Assembly: GCA_003444795.1 (NCBI GenBank)
Contig: DLWR01000173.1
Span: 1 to 6,135, forward strand
From: Cryomorphaceae bacterium
GTDB lineage: Bacteria > Bacteroidota > Bacteroidia > Flavobacteriales > Schleiferiaceae
Length of the DNA: 6,135 nt
Direction of reading: 5' to 3'
Part shown: in pieces, positions 1 to 5,717 of the stretch
Numbering within the stretch: the first letter of the stretch is position 1
Layout: the number at the start of each line of letters is the position of its first letter
Position numbers and translations under genes: made by a program
The notes under the pieces: generated by a model
The model's input: only the letters and a program-made list of their open reading frames with translations
What the model was told of the DNA's origin: nothing
Database searches by the model: none

Positions 1-1014
1 TATGGTGCACCTTGGTATGGCACAAACTACAATGGGTGGAATTTGTATGGCAATCATGGATTGAGCTTCATAGACGTTTCTTCCTTAAAGACTAATTACT
101 ACGACCTAAGCCAAATTCCTAATGTGAGCATGTCCGTTTATGTGTGGGATCCTTATGATAAAACTAGCTCAATAGGAAGTTCAACTCTGAATAATTATTA
201 CATACACAATGGACAAACTGGAGATTCAAAAGCCCTGTATATCTCTCCGTTTACGGCATTTTTTGTTAATACAACAAACCCTGGCGCTGCAGCATATCCA
301 ATTGGACGAAAGGCCATGAGCGCGAGTAGCCATACAGGCATCTCTAATAAAACTGCAGAGAGTATTGGACTTGTAACTGTAGGCCCTGCTGGACTTGAAT
401 ATACCGTATATGCTTCTCCAATACCCGAATCCCTCTCGAGCAAGAATTCACTGAATTACAACGCTGTTTCAAGCGGATTAGGGGAGGGAATATTGTATGT
501 CCACGAGGATTCTAACTTTTATCGGATTAGACAAGTTGATGAACCGGTATTATACCGAGAGCTGCCACTGGCCTTTACAAGTGGTTTGCAAAATGAAATT
601 TATACTATCAAAAATCATGGGGATTTCCCGACAAACCTCAATAGTTACTTGGTAGACTCTAAGGAACAAAAGGTAATAGACTTGGCAAAAACAGAGTACT
701 CTTTCAAGAGTGACACCGCAACGAACTTAAACCGGTTCAAGTGGATACTTTCAAAGACAAGTATTGGCGTAGAGGAGGTCTTTAATGTTAACAATTTGGA
801 ATGTTTTATCGATCAGAATGGTGCTTTGAGAATTTCAAACTGTTTAGAGAGCTCAAGTATTGAGGTAATAGATGCCTTTGGGAATTCAATAGTAGTCATC
901 CAAAAAGAATCCCATATGAATGAAGCAACGATTGACGGGGCTAAATATTGGCCAAAAGGCTTGTATGTGGTTAAAACGTCAAATGGCTTGTGGCAAAAAA
1001 TTGTGGTTCTATGA
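1..1014 (+). CDS. T9SS-exported surface protein, C-terminal part (5' end outside window)
   Basis: The frame is open from base 1, so 337 residues of a longer protein are visible and the true start lies upstream. The visible part is rich in Ser, Asn, Tyr and Gly. A stretch around residues 49-80 (SVYVWDPYD, then ISPFTAFFVN) resembles the 'YVWnP...I.PfqaFFV' pattern common in large Bacteroidota T9SS cargo proteins; this is recalled family knowledge, not a search. The last ~80 residues resemble a T9SS type A sorting domain, with IEVIDAFGNSI followed by the terminal KGLYVVKTSNGLWQKIVVL. Such domains direct passage through the outer-membrane translocon and attachment or release at the surface. The stop codon overlaps the ATG of the next gene (ATGA, 1011-1014), suggesting translational coupling to the exosortase cassette. 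The gene is clearly more AT-rich than the genes after 1200. The binding or enzymatic role of the rest is not recognised. Confidence 0.85.
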   Translation, partial: YGAPWYGTNYNGWNLYGNHGLSFIDVSSLKTNYYDLSQIPNVSMSVYVWDPYDKTSSIGSSTLNNYYIHNGQTGDSKALYISPFTAFFVNTTNPGAAAYPIGRKAMSASSHTGISNKTAESIGLVTVGPAGLEYTVYASPIPESLSSKNSLNYNAVSSGLGEGILYVHEDSNFYRIRQVDEPVLYRELPLAFTSGLQNEIYTIKNHGDFPTNLNSYLVDSKEQKVIDLAKTEYSFKSDTATNLNRFKWILSKTSIGVEEVFNVNNLECFIDQNGALRISNCLESSSIEVIDAFGNSIVVIQKESHMNEATIDGAKYWPKGLYVVKTSNGLWQKIVVL

Positions 1015-1274
1015 AAAAGTTTTATTTCCTATTACTTTTTAGCTGCAATATTGTAGTATATGGCCAAAAAAAGGTTGATCTCCTTGTCTCTGGCGGGGAA
1101 GATTTTTCAAAGACATTTGATGGTATGTTTGAGCCACAACTAGATCCCAAAGCAATCTACATACCTCAAGATGTTGGCAACCCCTCCGTACCTCTCGACG
1201 GCGGCCTTACCGCCCTACTATTAGCGGGAGGAGCCGCAGGCTACCGTCAGTACCAAAAGAAAAAGAAGGCATGA
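1011..1274 (+). CDS. Small exported protein with PID-CTERM-like exosortase sorting tail
   Basis: Encodes 87 residues from the ATG at 1011. An upstream in-frame non-ATG codon at 990 is less likely as start because it would spoil the signal peptide and lose the ATGA overlap. Residues 1-18 form a signal peptide (MKKFYFLLLF..., probable cleavage after VYG). A polar segment of ~40 residues follows. The C-terminus has the three parts of an exosortase sorting signal: a short motif (P61-L-D-G-G65), a hydrophobic helix (about 66-78) and a basic end (KKKK, 83-86). The motif resembles the P-I-D tails of Bacteroidota proteins encoded beside exosortases. The inferred role is a substrate processed at the inner membrane by the adjacent exosortase, which starts at its ATGA stop overlap. 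The mature soluble part is very small and its function is unknown. G+C rises from about 28% in the signal-peptide part to about 60% over the sorting tail. Confidence 0.82.
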   Translation: MKKFYFLLLFSCNIVVYGQKKVDLLVSGGEDFSKTFDGMFEPQLDPKAIYIPQDVGNPSVPLDGGLTALLLAGGAAGYRQYQKKKKA

Positions 1275-1816
1275 ACGCACTACTCCAATGGGCGGCCAAC
1301 AACCGCCCATTTTTGTTTTTCATCGGAAGGTTTCTAATCACCTTTTTTGGGTTGAGCGCCATCTATGCAGTCTACTTGATGTACGTGGAGAAGGAAGGAG
1401 ACCTAGACATGGTGACCTATTGGGTAAGTCGTGGCAGCCATGAGCTGGCGCGCGCCATGGGCGTAGCAGACTGCGAGTGGTCGTGTTTCCTCGACGGATG
1501 CTATGTGGGCCGCCCGGGTCGAATGGTCAACATTCTTGAAGGCTGCAATGGCCTGAAGCTCGCCATCGTATATGCCGCCTATGTCATTGGCATTGGGGGC
1601 TGGAACTGGCGATCTTTACTCCAAATGGCGGTCGGCTTGATCGTCGTGCAGTTTTTCAATGTGATCCGCATTGGAAGCTTGATAGCCCTGCGTGACCACG
1701 GTGGGGACGGGTATTTCTTTTTCTTGAAGTACGTATTTGGCGTGTGGATTTACGGCAGCGTGATTGTATTGTGGTTGCTCAAACCCCGAATAGATCGATG
1801 GCTCGGGAAGAAGTAA
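1271..1816 (+). CDS. xrtF: Exosortase family protein, XrtF-like
   Basis: This is a 181-residue polytopic inner-membrane protein, matching the short (about 180 aa) XrtF type found in Bacteroidota rather than the longer proteobacterial EpsH type. Exosortases are transpeptidase-like cysteine enzymes that cleave CTERM tails. The catalytic Cys lies in the classic motif LEGCNGLK (C92) and the conserved Arg in FFNVIRIGSL (R133). Hydrophobic segments are near residues 13-38, 95-111, 115-140 and 149-170. The third conserved residue, a His at the start of the last helix in most exosortases, seems absent: the segment reads FFFLKYVFGVWIYG (149-162), and the nearest His is H143 in the preceding loop. Three further cysteines (C68, C72, C77) precede the active site. 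The start overlaps the CTERM gene stop (ATGA), and the end overlaps the next gene by 19 nt. The family is clear; the XrtF subtype and the symbol are inferred from length, taxon and context. Confidence 0.85.
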   Translation: MNALLQWAANNRPFLFFIGRFLITFFGLSAIYAVYLMYVEKEGDLDMVTYWVSRGSHELARAMGVADCEWSCFLDGCYVGRPGRMVNILEGCNGLKLAIVYAAYVIGIGGWNWRSLLQMAVGLIVVQFFNVIRIGSLIALRDHGGDGYFFFLKYVFGVWIYGSVIVLWLLKPRIDRWLGKK

Positions 1817-2139
1817 GTGTGCGCGCTTTTTGGGTTTGGACCCTGGGCTATTTGATGGTCAGTATGCTGCTATCGGTCGTAGTGGGGGAACAGAGCCACG
1901 AGGCGGGGGTGCACAACTTGCTAGAAACGAATGTGTCCTTGAATGTGCTGTATTCGGGCTTAAAAATTCTGTTTGGCGCTATCTACTTGTGGGGACTGAA
2001 AAGGTCTGCCCTTGAAATCCTTGGGATCATTGGATTTGCGTTGTTGGTTCGGCTGTTTGCTGAAGGCACCTTTACCATCGCCTTGATAGGCGCTATGATG
2101 GGAGAGCGCGTGGTGCAAGCGGCGAGGACGACGAAGTAG
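1798..2139 (+). CDS. Small polytopic membrane protein, likely exosortase-associated
   Basis: Encodes 113 residues from the ATG at 1798, which lies inside the end of the exosortase gene (19-nt overlap). A non-ATG codon at 1744 could extend the frame but would add only out-of-frame exosortase sequence. Hydrophobic segments lie near residues 11-29, 47-66, 71-87 and 90-102, so three or four membrane spans are expected, with a short polar loop at 30-45 and a basic end. In Bacteroidota, xrtF is commonly followed by a short membrane protein called the exosortase F system-associated protein; position, size and topology fit that slot. I do not recognise that family's sequence features here, so the link rests on context. 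It may stabilise the exosortase or help present its substrate. It could also be a lineage-specific membrane protein. Confidence 0.75.
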   Translation: MAREEVSVRAFWVWTLGYLMVSMLLSVVVGEQSHEAGVHNLLETNVSLNVLYSGLKILFGAIYLWGLKRSALEILGIIGFALLVRLFAEGTFTIALIGAMMGERVVQAARTTK

Positions 2140-2171
2140 ATTCGGGCAGTACTACCTTAGAAGGAAGCCCT

Positions 2172-2532
2172 ATGCACCCTGTCGACGCCCATATTTCCAC
2201 CAAATCGCCCCTTCACCAAGAAGCGATGCTTCGAATGGCGGGCCTTTATTCGAACACAATGCCCAAACGCAGAAGAGGTCATTTCGTATGGGATGCCGGC
2301 GTTTAAAGAGACTAAAGTGTTGGTCTATTACGAGGCGTTTAAAAACCATGTGGGATTTTACCCCACGGCGGCGCCCATCGTTCGCTTTGAGGAGGAGCTG
2401 AAGGCTTCTGGACTGACGTTTAGCAAAGGGGCCGTACAGTTGCCGCTCACGGGGGTCTGGCCGGAAGCGCTTCTTATTCAGATGATCGCCTATCGCCAAG
2501 AAGTGGCAGGTGTGAAAGTCTTATGTTCGTGA
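2172..2532 (+). pseudogene. DUF1801 (YdhG-like) protein, broken by a one-base frameshift
   Basis: Two frames together make one normal DUF1801 protein. The frame from ATG 2172 gives about 25 residues (MHPVDAHISTKSPLHQEAM...), matching the usual 'VD.yi...p' start, and would stop at 2304-2306 after 44 codons. The frame shifted by +1 continues with CPNAEEVISYGMPAF and YYEAFKNHVGFYPT to the stop at 2530-2532; these are the hallmark motifs of the family. Removing one T from the run at 2245-2247 joins the parts into 119 residues, the usual family length. A good Shine-Dalgarno-like sequence (AGAAGGAAG) ends five bases before ATG 2172. DUF1801 proteins are small cytoplasmic proteins; the Bacillus subtilis relative YdhG is described as a frataxin-like iron chaperone. 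The intact motifs on both sides suggest a recent mutation or a sequencing error. An ATG at 2293 opens only the C-terminal 79 residues and is not a natural start. Confidence 0.85.
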
Positions 2533-2660
2533 GGCCGCGTTCATGCATTTTAGGGCTGGCGATGCTTGTGGCTTTTACGCTAGAGGGCCAGGAAACCACC
2601 TTATTCAAATCTGGAGATTTGGGCTACAGGGGTATTCGGAAATGGTATGGACGCAAATAG
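2523..2660 (+). CDS. Possible small exported peptide (45 aa), unrecognised
   Basis: A short ORF fills the gap between the DUF1801 gene (10-nt overlap) and the acetyltransferase (14-nt overlap with its first ATG). It starts MFVRPRSCILGLAMLVAF, an arginine-containing n-region and a hydrophobic core, with a plausible signal-peptidase site after LEGQ. A short basic, aromatic tail ends GYRGIRKWYGRK. This looks like a signal peptide plus about 22 mature residues. No family is recognised and no clear ribosome-binding site is seen. It may be a real small secreted peptide, the 5' remnant of a larger exported protein, or chance. The overlaps with both neighbours favour something translated, but the evidence is weak. 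Confidence 0.35.
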   Translation: MFVRPRSCILGLAMLVAFTLEGQETTLFKSGDLGYRGIRKWYGRK

Positions 2661-3189
2661 TTTTGGACCCATGAAAAACGGTATTCACCCTTGGCCCATG
2701 AACGAGGTTGACGCATTGTGCGAACTCTCAAGAACCACTTTTGTGGAAACGTTTGCCGCTCAAAATACCGAAGAGGATATGGCTGCGTATCTGGACTCCC
2801 ATCTCTCCATAGAAAAATTGCAGGAGGAGTTAACCGAATCCTCAGCTGCATTTTATGGCCATTACGTCGACGGTCAGGCAGTAGCGTATTTGAAGGTGAA
2901 TCAAGCCCAAACTCAAACGGAACAAGTGAGCTTTGAAGGCCTGGAAGTGGAACGTTTGTACGTTTTAAAGGCGCATAAAGGCAAGGGCCTTGGGAAGGCG
3001 CTCATGGTGTACGCAGAGGATTTAGCGCGCTCAGAAGGCTTAGCGTGGATTTGGCTGGGAGTCTGGGAGCACAATGTTGCGGCCATTTCCTTCTACCAGT
3101 TGGGAGGCTTTGCAGCGTTTGGAAGCCACGTTTTTCAGTTAGGCAGCGATGCGCAAACGGACATTTTAATGCGAAAACGCTTGCGGTGA
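2647..3189 (+). CDS. GNAT-family N-acetyltransferase
   Basis: Encodes 180 residues from ATG 2647; an ATG at 2671 would give 172 residues and fits the usual short N-terminus of the family equally well, so the start is unsettled. GNAT enzymes transfer an acetyl group from acetyl-CoA to an amine in the cytoplasm. Motif A is seen at 102-118 (ERLYVLKAHKGKGLGKA), with the pyrophosphate-binding K-G-K-G-L-G loop. Motif B follows (WLGVWEHNVAAISFYQLGGF, about 136-155), including the N143 and Y150 positions typical of GNATs. The end GSHVFQLGSDAQTDILM is characteristic of a common subgroup whose substrate is not established. The N-terminal helices (RTTFVETFAAQNTEEDM) match the same subgroup. It is complete, is the last gene of the co-directional block, and is followed within 20 bases by a strong terminator. 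Confidence 0.93.
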   Translation: MDANSFGPMKNGIHPWPMNEVDALCELSRTTFVETFAAQNTEEDMAAYLDSHLSIEKLQEELTESSAAFYGHYVDGQAVAYLKVNQAQTQTEQVSFEGLEVERLYVLKAHKGKGLGKALMVYAEDLARSEGLAWIWLGVWEHNVAAISFYQLGGFAAFGSHVFQLGSDAQTDILMRKRLR

Positions 3190-3202
3190 AAACACCCACC
3201 AT

Positions 3203-3238
3203 AAAAAACCCCGCCATCTCTGGCGGGGTTTCTTTTTT
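3203..3238. terminator. Bidirectional rho-independent terminator
   Basis: A perfect 9-bp stem (AACCCCGCC at 3207-3215 and GGCGGGGTT at 3222-3230) with a six-base loop is followed on the + strand by TCTTTTTT and preceded by AAAA. Read from the minus strand, the same hairpin is followed by a run of six T. It therefore ends both the + strand block after the acetyltransferase (stop at 3189) and the convergent minus-strand T9SS cargo gene (stop at 3253-3255). Confidence 0.92.
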
Positions 3239-3252
3239 AGCGCGCAGTCTAT

Positions 3253-5292
3253 TTAGTGCGCTACCTGGAAGGATTCAGAACCACGGTAGCTTTCTGTGTT
3301 CCAGACCACAAAGTAGAGACCAGGAGCAAAGGAGGCGACATCTACTCCGGGAGTGCGAGAATCGCTCAAATCAAAGCTGCCAGCGGTAACCGGTTGGCCC
3401 AGCGCATTGATGATGCGGTAATCGGCCTGTGACTCCTTCACGCCGCGGAAATCCATGGTGATCCATGAATTGGCGGGGTTGGGGTAGAGGCCCACTTTTG
3501 GCATAAAGCCCTCGTCCAAACCAACAGCGCTCTGCGTCAACTCAAAGGACTGGTAGATTTCCTTGGTGGAATTGTCCTGGATCCAGACCATGACACTCAA
3601 GTCGCTAAATTCTTCCACGGTATGAGCAATCGCATGGTTCACCGGCGCGGTGGCGTTTGCAGGAAGTGTGTAGCTGCCATTAAACGTGTAGCTCATGGTT
3701 TGGTGGATGGTTTGACCTTCTGTCATGCCGTTCAAGGTGGTGCCATTTTGGTCCGGCACAAACTTCTTGAAGACGTGGTGGAAGATGGTCTCCCCGTTGG
3801 ACTTGACGTTGTTGTCCGTGGAGCGCTCAAAGATGGCCACATTGAGGGTGAGGTTCTTGTTGGTGCTCACCAGTGGATCAATGTCAAATTCCATGTTCAC
3901 CGTTTGGCTATCCACGTAGTAGAAGCCGCTGATGTCTACGAATGAAGGCACGGATTTATAGTCATTTAAAATGGACTGCGTGATCTGGCCAGCATGACCG
4001 TTCCAGCCGCCATCAATTTGGGCATTTGGGACCGCATTCACCCCGTAGAACGTGCGCTTAGTGCCCGCCTCCTGGGTGTAATAGGGGTCACCCGATCCGG
4101 GCCAAGACATTTGGTACTTGATGAAGTTGTAATCTCCAGTGGTTTGCTGACCCATCAAGGCCGTAAATGTGGCGTTGGCAGGAGCGCAAGGACCGCATGT
4201 GCTGGAAGTGAATACCTCGATCAGCGGAGCACGAACCGCAATTTGGCTCACGACGACCACTTGCTTGGTGACGGTGTCGTTGTTGGGCACGTCGTCGGCA
4301 GCACCGTTGGGGTTGCTGGTCCAGAAAGTGATATCGTAGGTGCCTACCGTGCTGGGATTCCAAGCGGTGGGATGCGAAAGACCGCTGCTCGTTCCGCTGG
4401 CGATGTTTAGGCCGGTTAGGGAGCCGGTTACAGGCGTTCCACCGTTAATAGAGTAGTTCACATTGGTAGAGGTGATGGCATTGGCGCCTCCGTTCAAGTA
4501 GTCGGCCGAAACGGTATAGGGGGCATTGCCCAAAATCAAGAAATCGGCCGTGGTCACCGCATTGCCTACCAAGTTGTTGGCAGGCTGGCTGCCGGGGATA
4601 AACTCGTAGTAATGGTTGTCCGCAGGGGTAGCATCTGTGGTAGCCAAAGGCGAAACGTTTGGAGAGCCCGCTACGCTGTAGGCCGTAGTGCTGTTCACTT
4701 GAATACCGATAGAGAAAGAAGCGGAGGTACAGCTATTTCGCTGGTCGACGACATAGATCTTGTTGCTTGTTTCCTCCATCACAATACTCCAGTACGTCCA
4801 GCAGGTGCCAGGCGAAGAGACGTCGTAGGAGGCGAAGAAGACCCAATGCTGACGGTTGGGCGCCGTGCCGAAAGTCTTCTTAACGATAATGTCATTGGCA
4901 CCGGGTCCAGCGAGTCCCCATACACACACCGATTTATCGGGGATGTTTGCATTGGGCAGCGCAGCCTTGGCATAGGGAGGAGGGGTGGCCGCGGCCGTGT
5001 CAAAGGTCAAAACCCCGGAAGTACTCACCTTGAAATGCGTAACGGCCGAACCGTTAAAATTGAAGGCAAAAGGGAGCGCGTTGATGCTGGACCACTGGGG
5101 AGTGGAGGCGTTGGGGCTAGAAATAGACGTCCACGTGGTGGAAAGTCCACCGCCCACAGGGTATTCACTGTCTGTGTTTAGGCCTCCGGGGTTGCCGTTC
5201 GTCGTACTCGGCAGATAATAGTACTGCGCCTGGGCCGCAATCCCCAAGGTCACGATAGCCACAAGGGCCCATAGTGTTTTAAGGTGTTTCAT
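3253..5292 (-). CDS. T9SS-exported protein with Omp28/thioredoxin-like domain
   Basis: Encodes 679 residues from the ATG at 5292-5290; a TTG two codons upstream is an unlikely start. Residues 1-22 are a signal peptide (MKHLKTLWAL...IAAQA). Residues ~24-235 are beta-rich with FNFNGSAVTHFKVSTSGVLTF and four cysteines, resembling N-terminal domains of secreted Bacteroidota proteins. Residues ~240-350 look like an Ig-like repeat on adhesion or structural proteins. Residues ~353-590 resemble Omp28-related proteins: a thioredoxin-like strand and helix with LIEVFTSSTCGPCAPANATF (CGPC at 366-369), then YGVNAVPNAQIDGG, which could supply the cis-proline loop. The last ~80 residues are a T9SS type A sorting domain (VGLYPNPANSWITMDF, then FAPGLYFVVW). 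The protein is therefore expected on the cell surface or released; disulfide exchange is possible but unproven. It converges on the + strand block at a shared terminator. Confidence 0.93.
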   Translation of the reverse strand: MKHLKTLWALVAIVTLGIAAQAQYYYLPSTTNGNPGGLNTDSEYPVGGGLSTTWTSISSPNASTPQWSSINALPFAFNFNGSAVTHFKVSTSGVLTFDTAAATPPPYAKAALPNANIPDKSVCVWGLAGPGANDIIVKKTFGTAPNRQHWVFFASYDVSSPGTCWTYWSIVMEETSNKIYVVDQRNSCTSASFSIGIQVNSTTAYSVAGSPNVSPLATTDATPADNHYYEFIPGSQPANNLVGNAVTTADFLILGNAPYTVSADYLNGGANAITSTNVNYSINGGTPVTGSLTGLNIASGTSSGLSHPTAWNPSTVGTYDITFWTSNPNGAADDVPNNDTVTKQVVVVSQIAVRAPLIEVFTSSTCGPCAPANATFTALMGQQTTGDYNFIKYQMSWPGSGDPYYTQEAGTKRTFYGVNAVPNAQIDGGWNGHAGQITQSILNDYKSVPSFVDISGFYYVDSQTVNMEFDIDPLVSTNKNLTLNVAIFERSTDNNVKSNGETIFHHVFKKFVPDQNGTTLNGMTEGQTIHQTMSYTFNGSYTLPANATAPVNHAIAHTVEEFSDLSVMVWIQDNSTKEIYQSFELTQSAVGLDEGFMPKVGLYPNPANSWITMDFRGVKESQADYRIINALGQPVTAGSFDLSDSRTPGVDVASFAPGLYFVVWNTESYRGSESFQVAH

Positions 5293-5350
5293 CGTCAAGG
5301 TGTTGAGTTAGACTAAAGATAAGGTGAGTAAGTGTGTACTGGTACGAGCC

Positions 5351-5658
5351 TTAAAGCTTCACCAGCTTCAGAATTTGAGCGGTTGTGGTGGACGTGATGT
5401 GTGCGTGATAGAGCCCTGAGGGCAAATCCGCTGTGGTCAATTCCATGCGGCCCAAAGATCTCCGGTAGTCACTTTGACAATTTTTGCTACTGGAGCACTG
5501 GAATTTCCCGTAGCGCTAGGGTTGGGAACAATGGTAAAAGTGGCATTGTCATAGCCGACCATGCCGGCCGTTGCAGATTCAAAGTTGAATGGTAGACTTT
5601 GGGCAAAAAGGTCCGAAACGGACAGTAGTAAGAGGCCAGTCCAATTTTGTTTTGACAT
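5351..5658 (-). pseudogene. Relic of a T9SS cargo gene with internal deletion and frameshift
   Basis: Reading from ATG 5658, the product begins with a signal peptide (MSKQNWTGLLLLSVSDLFAQ) and continues SLPFNFESATAGMVGYDNAT, a start typical of large secreted glycan-binding or adhesin-like Bacteroidota proteins; the frame stops at 5437 after 73 codons. Just before that stop, a second frame contains the end of a T9SS sorting domain: SLGRMELTTADLPSGLYHAH, then LKLVKL and a stop at 5351-5353. In an intact cargo these parts would be separated by hundreds of residues. The simplest reading is an internal deletion, with a junction near 5447-5470, that left the ends joined out of frame. A 73-residue secreted product could still be made. 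It lies 58 bp upstream of the complete T9SS cargo gene on the same strand and diverges from the lipoprotein gene. Confidence 0.72.
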
Positions 5659-5717
5659 GCGACAAACCCAAATAGGCAGATTAGGTGCAGGAAGGGTTAG
5701 AATACATTTCTAACTCC
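5659..5717. promoter_or_regulatory. Short divergent intergenic region, probable promoters
   Basis: Only 59 bp separate the starts of the T9SS relic (minus) and the lipoprotein gene (plus). On the + strand, TACATTTC at 5703-5710 matches the Bacteroidota -7 consensus TAnnTTTG in all but the last base, but I see no convincing TTG at -33. No good Shine-Dalgarno sequence precedes either start, which is common in this phylum. Promoter function is inferred mainly from the divergent layout. Confidence 0.35.

Noticed and set aside
1011..1075. Possible lipobox L-F-S-C in the CTERM protein
   Set aside because: The Cys is residue 12 and is followed by more hydrophobic residues and a better signal peptidase I site (VYG/Q), so an ordinary signal peptide is more likely.
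2236..2250. Programmed +1 frameshift in the DUF1801 gene
   Set aside because: The slippery CTT-T is present but there is no in-frame stop at the shift site, and the family is not known to me to use frameshifting.
2170..2499. 109-codon minus-strand ORF
   Set aside because: It lies antisense to the DUF1801 gene, whose motifs are unmistakable on the + strand; its own product is Arg-rich and matches nothing recognised.
3622..5218. Several + strand ORFs of 60-190 codons antisense to the 679-residue cargo gene
   Set aside because: They are Arg/Gly/Val-rich shadows of a gene with a clear signal peptide, domains and sorting tail on the other strand.
5314..5321. TATCTTTA on the minus strand as a -7 promoter element for the 679-residue cargo gene
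   Set aside because: It is close to TAnnTTTG and about 20 bases before the ATG, but lacks the final G and has no TTG at a suitable -33 spacing; too weak to list as a feature.
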